A stretch of 64,000 nucleotides of DNA, taken from contig NC_079485.1 in NCBI RefSeq assembly GCF_026230105.1, positions 30,733,572 to 30,797,571 on the forward strand, read 5' to 3'. Both the position numbers and the translations under genes were made by a program. Positions 1-12,589 of the stretch are shown here, piece after piece (position 1 is the first letter of the stretch; every line of letters starts with the position of its first letter). Origin of the DNA: Diorhabda sublineata (Eukaryota > Arthropoda > Insecta > Coleoptera > Chrysomelidae). Under the pieces are notes generated by a model that did not search any database, was not told the origin of the DNA, and saw only the letters and a list, made by a program, of their open reading frames with translations.

Positions 1-428
1 TCGTCTTTGATTCCATAATAGCCACATCTATAAACTTTTTGTTGGTCACCTATTACTGTAATTTTTCGATTTTTGTATTTGGATTATGAAGTTTTGGCTC
101 TTGAACAAAACGATTGAAGTATAAATAAACTAATATGGATGTTTATTTCACATAATAGGACTTATATTTCGAAATAGCAATCTTTTTTTATTATATTGAA
201 ATAGTAAATAGAAACCAAGGACTTCAGTTGCACAAATTTAGTTGTCTTTGAATATCTAATATCAAATTTAAACTATCTAATTTGAATTAATCATATTTGG
301 AGTTATTTTTAGTTAGGTTCACCACTTATATTTAGATTTATTTTTATTATTAAAAAATATTCCCAAATAACAACAATTTTAGGTGACTTACGTTATTATA
401 GGATTAGAACGAGATTTAGATCACAGTT
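1..428. other. AT-rich, nothing recognised
   Basis: No coding, repeat or RNA signal that I can support. Confidence 0.5.
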
Positions 429-684
429 TCCGAACGTCGCGTTCAATTTTCGGTTCAAATTTCAAATTCAAAACATCATCTAGAAGAACTTTTGTTTTTT
501 ATTATTTTCTTTGTGATATTTATTTAATTTATAAGTTTAGTTTATAATAGATTTTAGATGTTCAATAATTGTTATTGAGCAGTTATCAAGTATTTGCATA
601 AAGGTAATGCCTAAAAGTACAAAAACTCGTCAGTTGATTGCATTTACTGGTCGACCAGGGTAGAAAGGATCCTATCATATGACT
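429..684 (+). repeat. Unclassified dispersed repeat, copy 1
   Basis: Shares colinear blocks with 3810-4127: tccgaacgtcgcgttcaat near the start, ttgttattgagcagttat in the middle, and gaaaggatc-ctatcatatgact at the end. A short conserved start (atgcc-aa-agtac-aaac) could belong to a decayed reading frame, but no protein family is recognised. Shorter than copy 2 through small deletions. Confidence 0.6.
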
Positions 685-1055
685 TAATCAATCAAAAATT
701 AATTGAATGATAGAAAACATTAATAGCTACAATTCAAATTGATGAATTCTTTCCACGACAACAAGTATTAAGAAACAGAAAGTATACTAGTAGGAATCTA
801 AGTAATTGTTAGGATTTTTGGCTTTAATGTTAGGAAAAGACTAAAAGAAAAGAACTCAGTTTGGCTAGGAGGATTATTTATTACAATAGCCTGCAGCCAG
901 TCGCCTGTTGTCCACCACAGATTAAGCGATTTATAGTTCTTCCAGATGATCAAAAATATGCTATGAGAAACGTTTTACATTATTTTGACACCAAGAAGGC
1001 TAGATCAGAAGAAAAACATTTCGAAAGATCCTTCCAGACATATTTCGAGTCATGA

Positions 1056-3809
1056 ATTCAACTTGGTAGTACTTTCAAATTTCATTTTATTTTTAATGAA
1101 ATAGATGTTTTCACCAACACCTCGTATGTTTTTTGGGGGTTTACACTCATATACAAATACGTTGAATCCTATTTTATCGGAAGTAGAATTTTTTCCATAA
1201 TTATTTTCAGCTAATCGTGTATTAAAGATTAAATGAAACATATTCTCCGATCTTGATTTTCGAAGCCATCTGGCTTAGCATCCCTTACTCCAAACACAAC
1301 ACTGTCCACATAGAAAAATGTTTTGTACTATACTTTTTTGTCCTTCATCTAGTTATATCTTTTCCTCGAATTCTGAAATAGTAAGTAGACTGTTTAGACT
1401 ACGGCCGTTACCTTTTTGAGATGAATAATTAGTAGTAGTCATAAACAACCCAAAAAGTGAGGTACTATTTAAGGGATGTAAACCGTTTTACGTTATTTAT
1501 GGCGAAACGAGACCTCTTAGAGAAAATTGTTTCATAGAAAAGTTGTAGATAATAAGAAAAAATCTAAAAATTTCATTGTTTATATTTTTCAAAAAATAAG
1601 TTAGCGAGAAAATGACAAAAAACTGATTTTTCTGTTTTGTAATAATCAGCATGAATTTTTTCAATTACGGAAAAATATTTGAGATGAGACAACACCCCTA
1701 TTTTCGGCGAACAACTTAAAATTGAGGAGAAGCGAAAAAATTTTCGAAGCTGGATTTTTTTCATTTTTTTTCCAAATTTATGTTAATAATTCATAATATT
1801 TTGATGACAAAACTTACTTTGGTATAAAATAAATGAGTATGAATGAAGTTCATCGCGAAAACTTGCTTCACGATTTTTGATTGCGTCTTTGGGCAATAAG
1901 TACAACGATAATGAGGCTAGCCAAATACGTGTTTTAGGCATTGCACCCCTTCTTAATATTAAAATTTTGTAAGACCAATTAGATAGGTACTCTGTTTTTT
2001 AAACACAATAAAAGTAAATAACAAAACTAGTTGGATGCATGAACACTTGGAGATAGTTTTATTATGAGTTGAAGTTTAAGGTTTTTCGGTCTAAGAGGGG
2101 GATGTTTTTGCACTAGGAAAAAGAAGGCTATAAATATATATTAATGGAAAATGTAGTACGTTCTGGCCAGCGCTTAATCGGCAGAAAATTTATCTTCCAG
2201 CATTACAATGATCCCAATTATTCCTCAAATTGGAAAAGAAGAAGGTACTGAAAGTAATGATTTAGTCGTCCTCAACGTACTTGCCTCACTATGTTTTATT
2301 AATTGATTATTATTAGTTTTCATTAAGACTAATGCTTTATAAGCATTAATAGTAATTTCTCATCTTGTGAGACGAAACAAAACTGGTTCAAAATTTTGTA
2401 CGGTTATTATAATCGATCATATTTGCTAGGATGTTATTAAAACTCCCTGTATAAATAAATCTTGGAGAATGCAGTTCTGTAGGTATTATATTGTGGTTAT
2501 TAATATTTCTACATTCCCCTTGTCTCTGTTCTGTTAATCTAATTTGAATAAACGATAGGGAAACCTATCATCCTTAACTCGTGCCCACGCAGTGTAATCC
2601 TTAAGCCATCGTCTACTTATCTTCCGATACTTAAATTTTGAATGTATATTCCGTGACTAGAAATAAACCAGAAGTAACTTATTACTCTAGTACCCTACTA
2701 AAATTTTATGCGCTTTATTAGTTTTGTTCAATGTTGCAAACACGAATATATCTACTTGAAAATGTAAATGAACCTTGTATTGTTACTGTCAATTAGACGT
2801 TCTTATCATTAGATAAAGTACCTCAGTAAATAATAACAAATACGTTGTTTGAAAAGTTTCCGACCTCAACTTCAAGATTGAAAATTAAAATTTCATCTAT
2901 TTTGGTTTGTTTGGTAGTCGTATAAATGAGTCGTTCCGAAGATTTTTTTTTAATTTAAAAAGGAAAAAATTACAATTGAGAAAACTATGCGTTATCATTT
3001 ATATACACACTACCAGCCAAAAGTTTTTGCCTACCCCATAATCATTCCTTTAATATTAACTGATTTGTTTATATTATTTAACTGTGAATTTTTTCTTCGG
3101 TATTTATGATTGTATAGTTCTGTGAGACGCAAAACCGTGCCGAGATTTTTACTTTATGGAACAAGACATCTTTTTGTGAAGTTCATATATGAATTGTTTG
3201 GTCTTCTGAATCTTCTAATTTTGCTAATTTCCTGTTCACCATGCTTGCTCCTTAGACCTTGGTTTTTGCTTCTTCCCCATATGTCTTTCTTCTCTATTTC
3301 TCCTGATATCATCTCCTATATGTCTAATTTGTTTTCTTGTCATTGTCATTTTTGGAACTATTGAGACAAACAAATATGGTGGGTGTCGAAGACAGATCCT
3401 ATTCGTTATGAAAAGTGGATTCGCAAACAACATGATAGCGTACATTGTTTTTGTGGAAGACAATGCAGATCTTTATGCTCGTCATTTTCGTGCCAGCACA
3501 TTAGTTTCACTCCAGGAATGGTTGTACTTTTGTCATTTTGAATATCTGAGCCAAAAAGGAATTGATAGATCTGATTGGCTTCTTATTAAGAATTCTTCTT
3601 CACTTTTTCATTTCCAAACCAAATGCTTTCAAATGAGAATATAAACACAAATTTATCCGTTGTTGTTGCTTTAGGACAAAATCTGTCCAAAATTTGTCGT
3701 TGTGCTGAAAAAATTTGTAGTATGCTTCAACTGATTAGCACACGATTCCAATTTACTATGATCTGAGGTCAGGATTGTGGATCTCAACCACTAGAACCAG
3801 CTTATAATC
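1056..3809. other. AT-rich stretch without recognised gene
   Basis: Only short open frames. At 3236-3463 the minus strand gives a Lys/Arg-rich frame that resembles the charged tails of decayed retrotransposon proteins, but it has no diagnostic motif. Confidence 0.4.
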
Positions 3810-4127
3810 TCCGAACGTCGCGTTCAATCTTCGGTGGAATTTTCAAATATAAAAATCAAAAACTTTTGATTTAGATATTTAATGATTGTTATTGAGCAGT
3901 TATTGACTATTCATAAACTAGCACGGACTCTGCACTAAAGTTTAATACTAATAAGCTATTTTTATACTGAGATGCCAAGAAGTATACAAACTACGGTGCA
4001 AATTAGACAACTATTTGAAGGGAATGAATTATTTTTGAAGCTCATATCCATAGACGAATGAAACAACCCATCAGTTGATCGTATTTATCCACGATATACC
4101 AGAGCAGAAAGGATCTTATCATATGAC
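3810..4127 (+). repeat. Unclassified dispersed repeat, copy 2
   Basis: Second copy of the repeat at 429-684, in the same orientation and longer. It contains the block atgccaagaagtatacaaac followed by a short decayed frame with no recognised domain. No terminal inverted repeat or poly-A tail is evident, so the class is open. Confidence 0.6.
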
Positions 4128-6081
4128 TACGACGTGATCAACTCGATCAGTTCCCGAACAACAATGAACGTGATCCGGGTCAGTTTCCAAACGTTTAAAT
4201 CATGATCGGGTTAACCTGATCATAGTTTTCGAAAAGTCCTTATAATATATGGTAAGATTGAGATATCTTTGGGCATTAGTTTGACTACTATCGACAAGAT
4301 AACACACGACCATTTTGCCGTAAAAAGAATTATTTCTGTTGGATTCCGTATAACTTGACCAAGTTGCTAAAGTTGCACCAAGGTAAAAAATCTACTCAGG
4401 ATTTATGGGAATAATAGAATGGAAATCACGTAAGTCTATCCAGATGAGTCAAATCAAGCTATTCGCAAAAAGATACCTTTTTCTTTGATGACCAGTTGTG
4501 TAGCGTTTGTACCCGATGGTACACAAATATTTTTTTGCCAAAAATCATTGCTGATATTCAATAAATCTAAAAAAGTAGGCAGATTTTCATCCTGGCAATT
4601 CTAGTTCTTAAACTATGGAATTTTTTGTTACCGTAAATCATAAAAAAAAACTACAGCCGCTTTTACGATCAAACCTAGTATTTTGGAGTTAAAACAGTGA
4701 TTCGAAAACTTGATTGTAGTTAAATAAGCACATAAAAAATTTCTTTCCCCCTCGCTTTTTTTTTCAGTTAGACATTCTTGCTTGCATACTCGTATTTTCT
4801 TCAATAACTGTTGAATTAACAACGTACCCCCGTACTATAAACTTACCTTGCATATGTTCGAATCGAATGTTTATAATTAAATTTCCCATAACCATTTATT
4901 TACAAGCGTACTATTGATTTGTTTTCTCTCTAATGGTACTTGACTCTAAAAAATCCATCTCACCGTAAAAAAATAAGCATTTATTGATGTATTAGTACAA
5001 TGAACTCTCCTGGCCATCTCTAAAATTTTAAATGGTGAAGAACTTAGACGGATGTGAGAGTTGAGTTAGTGAAATGGTGAATCAGTAATTATATGAAATT
5101 TATTGCTGCATATGATTCAGATATTTTAATTCAAAACGCGTCGTCGAATCTCCGGAAATCGGGAAATGTTTGGGGAAAGTTGCGCGTGATTTTTATTTAC
5201 TTTCAATTATCGGAAATTTTTTAAAAATATTTGTGTTTGGTGTGTGGGACGCTAAGCTCATTTTGAAAGATCGTAGATTCTATTTTTATAACAAAACTTT
5301 TTCTATAATCCAAATTGTCTTTTATCGATTTTATCTTAATAGAGGTAGTATCAAATGTATACGAAGGTTATTTGATAATTTCAAACTCTGTCCCAATATG
5401 ACAAAAAAAACAACTTTTAGCTTTTGAAATGATGAAATTCTGTACATATATTATGATAAAAATAAATTATTAACATTCTTTTCAGTGTTTAGTTTTTCTG
5501 CATAAAATCACGTAGTTTCGCACATATTTTATTAATTCCCAACTCTGGCAGCTGTAGAACTCCGGGAAAAAATATAAATTCAGTTTTTCATATTTTAGAG
5601 CGTAAACTCCTTTTGTTCAAATCTGTTCTACCTACTCGTTCTTTCTTCCGTAATTTCCATCTGTGTTCGCGTTTCCTTCCTCATTATATTTTTTTCGCGC
5701 ATTTCTACAGCTGCCAGGTTGGGGGTTTCCACAACAACCACCAGACTACAAACTCAGCCTCAACTCTAACATCGGGGAATCCATTTAAGAGCTGCAACCA
5801 TCAAAAAAAAGCAAACAAAAACTAACCAGTAAATATAAAGAATAAAATCACCACAAATTTATTAAAATTTATTTTTGCTTGAAGTGTAAATAGATAGAGG
5901 ACGATTTAGAATACATTCCGAGGTTTTAGTTAATTTCTCGATTAGAGTGGGAGATCGATAACAAATTAATTTCTTCAAAAACTCAAAAGTTAGAATAAAT
6001 AAATCCAAAGTGACTACTGTACCACAATACGTGAACAAAAAAATATTCGAATTGTTTGAATAAAACCGTAACATGCCATTC
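4128..6081. other. AT-rich stretch without recognised gene
   Basis: Several open frames of 60-85 codons on both strands, none with a recognisable motif, and no obvious inverted repeat ends. Confidence 0.4.
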
Positions 6082-6364
6082 GGCTAAATATCTCCGAAAA
6101 TATTGATTTTATGAAAAAAAGTGTCAAACAAAAAATAAAGATTACAAAAAGTTATACAAAAAAAGTTTTGACATATTTTTTTCGGAATGTTCGTCAGTTA
6201 AGGTGAGGGGGGATCACTGTCACAAACTTACACCCTTGGAGAAGATTAGGTTAGGTGATGTTAATCAATTTGATTCCTGTCGAGATATTTTAGGTCATGA
6301 TATAAAAAAATAGGTTTACGTAAAAATGTACTTTTCTATAAACAAGATTTTCGGAGATATTTAG
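6082..6364. mobile_element. Short element with terminal inverted repeats (MITE-like)
   Basis: The left end (6082-6122) starts with a block ctaaatatctccgaaaat that recurs inverted at the right end (6329-6364). The arms are about 35-40 bp, with mismatches, around a 200-bp noncoding core. Size and structure fit a nonautonomous DNA element. No clear target duplication is visible, so the superfamily is not assigned. Confidence 0.5.
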
Positions 6365-8916
6365 TAGAATTATTCTAACTTTGCAGGGGGCTGGGGGGCA
6401 AACGAAACAAAATCGGGATGTCCATCTATTCTGAAAAAGAATTTTTCTTAATGCTAACCAAGAAAAAGTAAAAAGGATGATCGATAAAAATATTAATTTT
6501 CACGTGGAAATTATTATTTTAATTAATTATTGTAGCTAAAATGATATTTTTAATCAATATATAGTATCAGAATCAAAAGTTACATCCATTGTGAGTACGT
6601 TTATATAAGTTTTTATTTTAAAATTTGTATATTTCGAAGCAAAATTTAAATATAATGCTTCCAGGGGTACCACATTTATTTAAAACGCATTTTTTCTTAA
6701 ATTTTAATTAATTAATTAATTTCTTAAATATTACTCGTGAGAATTTGTAGGTATAATTAATTAAGAAGAAGATTTTTTGATAACTTTCCATGTTTTTGAG
6801 ATATTTATAAAAATTAGGATATTTTCAATAATTTTATACCCTTCAAATCAAATTCAACAATTAATTAATTAACAATTCACCCAAATTGAAAATTTTATGG
6901 TACAGTTATTCAAATTTCCATTTTCTTGAAATAAGAAAACTGTAAAACAAAGTAAAACTTGAAGATACATCAAAAATGACAGTGAAGCGTGACGTATTTT
7001 AAATGTGTGACAAGTATACCTCATTTTATATCCTTTATTTACTTATATACCCTGACTTAAATTAGTTGGTCATAAATTTAATAAAAGTTTATGTTCCAGT
7101 CATAAATAACATTGTCACATAAAATAGTGTTCTCAGATCTATTGTTATGGTGAACGGTTTTATCTTTTCATTTTCTTTTGTTTATTATTAGTCGGGTCAA
7201 AAGAGGTATTTGAAGTTTGATAATAACTTATGAGTTTCTTTACGTAAACCATGGCTTCTATCTTTCAATAAGAGATGTCACTATTAGGTGCGTCATTTCA
7301 GTTTTCCCAAAGTGGCACTACATCTTGTTGAACGCATGTCAAGTTTCATGTATTCGGTTTTGATCTTCAATTCGACCAGTAGAAGTATGAGTGGTCTTAC
7401 AAGAAGATACATGAAGAGGATGCCTATAAAACGTAACGAAGCAGGATCTTTGATTAAGCGACAGGGATTCTAGCCGCAATATATTGACAGAAGAGAGAAA
7501 TTGCATAAAACCGAGCAACCGATTTAAAGGCCGCTTGCAAGATCAAAATATTATAAATAGGAATATTCCACGCCGTGTTTCACATTTTGCAAGTCTTACC
7601 ATTGCATCATGGTTGCCACAAATCAAAATTCCAAAAATAAAAGTAAACAATTTCCTAACCTCAAGCACTGGCAATAATTATATCTGGCTTTTGGAGTCTG
7701 ATGGACAGTTTATCTAGATAATTAGACGCGAAAACATGGAAAAATTAGTTGAGAATGGATGAAGAAAGATTAAAAAAACTCCCGAAGAAAATAAAAATGT
7801 CATAAAATCGATAAAATTGCAAGTGCGAGATCTTGCATGAAAAAATCAGTTGCGTATGCTTTTTATCAAAAAATATTGCGTGTTGCATTGCATTGCACGT
7901 TATCTTGCATCATGTCAAGTAGCCTTTACAAACTGAAACCTAATCAGTGACACTTTTTGGCCTATTTTAGATCCCTCGTATTGACGTTCATGAATTATAA
8001 AATCTCTTTTATGACATAAAATTGTTTTTTCTAATCGAACGACAAAACTTATAGAACAATCAGGTAGTTTATATAAACCTACGCTAAAAAACACGTCTTT
8101 CCCAATCGTCCCAATCGAATATTTTTTCGGAATTGTATTCTTTTTCGACTTTTTTTCAACTCTCAATTTATTGTTTGTTTTAAATACCAAATAATACTGG
8201 AATGTGGTCTCATAATAATCTGTTTAGTTTAGCTACCTTTTAGATAAAGAAACTTTATTAGCATTGGCGGGACTCCATTTCTTTTGATTTGGAAATAGCC
8301 TATTGCGTTGTCGTCATAAGATTCCCTTGTCGACCTGAAATAACTGCTGTGTAGAAGCTTCCATCACGTCAATAGTAAGTTTCCGTAGATTTGAGTAGTC
8401 TGCTTTTTATTCGTAAAATGCGAATACTTTTCGCAGTAGAAAATTATTTACTCCAATTATAACTTAAAATAATTATCATAACAGCAACTGTCATTAAACG
8501 CTAGTTGATCAGTTAAAATTTTATTTCTTCAGTATCTTCCACATCAACTATTTTCAGTTTAATCTTTTTTTAAAAGATAAACTCTCCATTAAAATGTCAA
8601 ATTGTTACTATTATACTTTCTATTTGTTTTCAAAGAATAAGGTCCGAATAAGTAGAAATGCGAATGTTTTAAAAAGTAAAACGTTATGATCATTAAAAAA
8701 TTTTTTATTGGGTATGTCTTAAACACCATAAACCAACTTCATTTCACATAATTATGTCCTACCTAAAATTACCAGAATCTTACGTAACGATGAAATCACT
8801 TTCTCTGAGGTCAAGTGTATAATTTTACATTGATTTTCGCAGACTTTAACTGTGTTATCAAATTCATATTCTGTAATAAACAAGACACTATTCCAAATTT
8901 ACTAATATTTCTAATA
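6365..8916. other. AT-rich stretch without recognised gene
   Basis: Contains short attaattaatt runs near 6.7-6.9 kb. The segment 7.2-7.75 kb is slightly richer in open frame and might be an old transposase scrap, but I could not match it to a family. Confidence 0.35.
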
Positions 8917-9618
8917 CGAGGGTTGCTACTTAAGTTTGGATATAGACAAAGAAAAACCAAATTTATAATTGGATATGGCTTCTGATCTGCGGGAATAAGA
9001 GGAAATCATTGGGTGCCAAACAAGGACTGTACTGCGGATCAATTCGATGTTTTGACTGTTCAAAAATGTTTTTGTTTTAACTGATGTGTGGGAGCTCGCA
9101 TTGTCTTGGTGGAGAATGATTCGTCTTCTGCGATTGGTTTCCCTGATTTTTTCGAACACTTCTGGCAAACAAATGCTGGTGTACCATTCAGAATTGATCC
9201 TTCTACGTTGCTCTAATGGAACGGTGGTCACATATTCCGAAAAAAAGCCGACCATTTGCTTCGAAGTGCTTCGAGAGCGAACAACTTTTGATGGATTTAA
9301 GTCATCTTGAAAGACCTATACAGTCGATCGATGTTTAGTTTGACGATCTTTCAATATTAGTTTATGCACAGCATCGATGTTTTCTGGCACAACAGCCGAT
9401 TTTGAGCGACCTTCACGAAATTCATCCTGTAGCGAGATATCACCACTATTGAATTAAAAAAACCAGCGAAACACGATGGATGAAGATGGTGCTTCATGGT
9501 GCTGTTGGTTTAATCTCCGTCTAAGTATCTGTAAACAAGTCAATAGCACACGTTCAGAGTATGTTCTCCATTAAAAATGTCAAGATGGCATATCTCAAAA
9601 CTTAAGTAGCAACCCACG
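8917..9618 (-). mobile_element. mariner element with intact ends, internally deleted
   Basis: Ends are inverted repeats of about 21 bp reading cg-a/t-gggttgctacttaagttt inward, flanked on both sides by the TA target duplication (8915-8916 and 9619-9620). At 702 bp it is about half a full mariner. The minus strand encodes decayed transposase. The N-terminal part has GRSKSAVVPENIDAVHKLI, from the helix-turn-helix region. The C-terminal part (9255 down to 8926) has the segment TTVPLEQRRRINSEWYTSIC, then RRRIILHQDNASSHTS with the second catalytic Asp. The block carrying the first catalytic Asp is missing between them, and the third Asp motif (normally YSPDLAP) has been lost. Transposition now would need another source of transposase. 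Confidence 0.9.
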
Positions 9619-9849
9619 TATAGTCGAAATATTACTTTTTATAAACAATATTATGATTTATAATGTAAGTGTGATTCCAGAGATGATTTTAGTATGCAGT
9701 TTGTCATAAAATAAAATTCGTAAAAACCACATTTAACCTATGATTGTCCATAACCTTAATTTCATACGATTATAGAGTAATTGTTCTCAACAAATTTGAA
9801 GAATGGAGCAACTGGCAATGCGAAAATCTAGACCCAGGCTGCAGGTTAA

Positions 9850-10220
9850 TGTTTAGTGCTTTGGGGCATACATTACTGAAAGAGAAAAATGAACGCAATA
9901 CTAAATGAAGGAGAAAACTAGTACACTGATGGCTCTTTGGAGTTATGGCTTAACTTCTGACGTCCCAAAATAAGTGAATTTTTTTCGTTTGGAGTACATG
10001 TCATCTTCTTTCAAACAGAAATCTTCCCTGTGATGGAATGTAGGATGCGCTACTCAATCGACGTCATAGAAACATAGTTATTTCAATATGCTCAGACAGC
10101 AGAGCCATGAAGCTTGTGCTAGAATGTGAAAAAGGTCCACATGATCTCGTTTATCGTGCTCCTAAGAAAAAGAAAACAATTTTTCCGATATGGTCATGGC
10201 CATAGTGATTTGGGGTTCCA
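9850..10220 (+). mobile_element. Non-LTR retrotransposon RNase H fragment
   Basis: In broken frames the plus strand reads YTDGS at 9922-9936 (first catalytic Asp), FQTEIFPVMECRM at about 10012-10050 (Glu), and CSDSRAMK at about 10089-10112 (second Asp). This is the D-E-D order of the RNase H domain in Jockey/I-group elements, where the usual forms are FxAEIxAIxxCV and SDSxAAIxAL. A trace of the following VPGHSG motif is seen as YGHGHSDLG. There are several frameshifts, so it is not functional. Confidence 0.7.
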
Positions 10221-10259
10221 AATATGGACTGGCCAATATTATGATGATTTACTAACAGA

Positions 10260-10570
10260 TTTTGATTCCGGCTTAATAAAAAACGAACACATTTGTTGAA
10301 GAATAAAGTTTCGATCTGCTCGTTCGCTATTGTTGCCGAACTACATTATGATTTATCGCCTCATCCATTACATTCACCTGATCTGACTCCCTCCAATTTC
10401 TTTGTAATGTAAACAGGAAGTAATACTTTATGTTTACAAAAAGATAAGTCATTGCAGGAAAAGGAACAGCATAACACTATTTTGAAAATAATGTTGGTAT
10501 CTTCGATGCTAGTCAAACTCTCAGAAAAAATTTAATTGGATTTGCTTCAGATTTAATCTAATATTGGAGG
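10260..10570 (+). mobile_element. mariner transposase C-terminal scrap
   Basis: In one frame the strand gives AELHYDLSPHPLHSPDLTPS followed by NFFV, matching the mariner block ending in HPPYSPDLAPSDFFLF that carries the third catalytic Asp. Upstream, LLKNKVSI resembles the KKVLFHQDNA region with the second Asp lost. No termini are seen. It abuts the RNase H fragment to its left. Confidence 0.65.
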
Positions 10571-11990
10571 AATTTGATTAAATGGATTCTCGATTTAGGA
10601 ATAAGCTTTCAGGAATTTGAATACTATAATATGACATAAATGACAGTTTATTAACATATAATGTGTGTGAAACATTATTGATTTGCTCATTATACAAGTG
10701 ACGTTGTGGGGGCTTTCCCAGAGCTGAATAATTTAGAAGTCTATGAATATTCCTAATGTCCCTCAATCGAGGCCAATTGAACGTTTTTGATTAAACAAAC
10801 AGTTTGCATGAATTTTTTGTCACCACACCCTTATATTCTGGTTTTCTGGTTAAAGGACAAATTTGCAATGAATCTGTTTTGTAGGTTATGCATGGGCACA
10901 GAACAGAATCGTTGTCCTTTCTCATATATGTAATACTCCTATATGGACAGTTGGTATAGGAAAAAACGTCCCTACGTTACAATATTTATTTTCTTTCTCG
11001 TTTGAGGCACTTTATGCATGCTTGAGAATACGCAGAACCAAGATATAACCTCGGAGGATAGAGAAATCGTTATCATTCTACCTTCCTTAGTCGGAACAGC
11101 TTCCACTTACCACCTACCTATATGTAGAATAAATTCCATTCTGTATATATAAGTAGCGCCCAGTTTTATATCTGTTTATATTTTTACGATACTCAATATT
11201 TTCTAACGAAATTGGTTTGTCCGTTTGTGATGAAGCCAATGAACATGATTAATCTTCGTTTGTTAAGCTCAATTGAGTGTGAATTTGATATTCGGTATTT
11301 CCAAAACTGAAAATGTGCGAGTGGTAATGAAAATATTTTTTTATTGGAACATTTATTCACGCATTTATTAATACATTTTCGTTGAAAAGCTTAAATAACA
11401 ATGATATTGAAATAAGCAGTATATGAGCGGTAATTTATAAGAGGTAAATAAATTCGCACTGTTGATATAATTCCATTTTTACAATTTTTAGAATACTGAC
11501 TAATTGATGATATAGAAGGAAAAAATAAGATGCTATTTGGTCAGTAGTATTTGCTGATTGTTGGAGATCCCTTTGTAATTATAATAAATAATAAGTAAAT
11601 AACAGAACTTTGATAATACGAGGTATATTCACAAATTAAGCTCAATTTTCATTTGTATTAACGGCAACGTTACTATTGCAGTTACTCTCGCTCAAGCAAA
11701 AAAATTTTCGTCATTTTCAGATCGTGTTCTTTGTAGTGCTTCTTTATGACCCCATCCTTCATTGAAAATGCCTCCACTTGTGCTTATAATTAGTGCTTTT
11801 GATATGGAATTTCTGCAAATCTCAGGAACACTTGTTTTTGAAATTGTTATTGAAAGACGTTTGGTAAACTACGTCTCCAACTAAAGTTGAGGCCAACCAA
11901 ATCTTGACACCTCGAAAACTCATTTGCACCGTTTTTTGAGACACAAAATGCATTTTTTTGAGAGAGAAATCGAGATGCGCAATACAGAAC
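10571..11990. other. AT-rich stretch without recognised gene
   Basis: No recognised domain. Sequence from about 11.7 kb may be decayed upstream parts of the Tc3-like scrap that follows. Confidence 0.35.
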
Positions 11991-12133
11991 AAGCAGCACT
12001 TGTACTACTCGTACTATCAAAAGGTGTTGCATCAGGTGTTGTATCCTTCCTCCAGGAATATGATCATGATAGAAGATTGGAGCTTTGTGAACAAATTATG
12101 GATCAATTAAGCAACATTCTAGTTTTCTGTTGA
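11991..12133 (+). mobile_element. Tc3-like DDE transposase scrap
   Basis: The open frame ends with a segment VVSFLQEYDHDRRLELCEQI that continues to a stop at 12133. It matches the linker in insect Tc3/DUF4817-type transposases (VQELNExDxxRRxEFCExxM), which lies just before the first catalytic Asp. The catalytic part does not continue in frame. It is short, so the family call rests on one motif. Confidence 0.5.
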
Positions 12134-12179
12134 CGTTTATGTAAAGCTACTAAATTGTAAATATTTAACGGATCAGAAT

Positions 12180-12580
12180 CCACGCTAGATGAGAAAAGTC
12201 CATATTCAAACGCACACAAAAAAGTTGTGGTTTGAACATTGTCTCTTCTTATCATTATTGTATTATTCTCCATGCGGTTCTGTCTTGTGTTTTTTCCCAT
12301 TCTATTCAGGTCTTCACAATTTTGATCTGGGCCTTCTCCTTCTTCTAATTTCTGTGTCCCTTTGTGTAATGACAAGACTACTGCGACTTCACATGCTCTT
12401 TTCAAATGCTCTAACCTTTTCATTCTTTGTATTTTCATTCTCTTAATTATGTATTCCTCTCCAAGTTCCGCTTTTATTCCATAATTCATACGTTATCTCT
12501 ATTTATTCTTAATCCTCATATTGTTCTTTAATTTCTGTCATTGTCATTGTTTCTGCGCCGTATATTGCTTTGTAAATATT
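12180..12580 (-). mobile_element. Non-LTR retrotransposon, end-of-RT scrap
   Basis: In broken frames the minus strand gives IYKAIYGAETMTMTE near 12590-12540, like the YGxETWTLT motif downstream of the reverse transcriptase palm in CR1/RTE-like elements. It continues with a long charged open frame (12489-12103) including IIKRMKIQRMKRLEHLKRA, resembling the IRRRRLRWLGHVxR region. The open frame of 128 codons is therefore best read as retrotransposon, not a host gene. Confidence 0.55.
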
Positions 12581-12589
12581 CATTCAGTA

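Noticed and set aside
861..1055. 64-codon frame after the first repeat copy
   Set aside because: No recognised domain, no splice context and no second copy; the length is expected by chance in this composition.
3110..3463. Overlapping frames of 75-84 codons on both strands
   Set aside because: No motif; low-complexity Leu/Phe and Lys/Arg composition only.
5613..5825. 70-codon frame with Cys/Phe-rich start
   Set aside because: No domain recognised and composition is ordinary for the region.
12103..12489. 128-codon open frame as a host gene
   Set aside because: Flanking and internal motifs fit the region downstream of a non-LTR reverse transcriptase; no start context or splice sites support a host gene.
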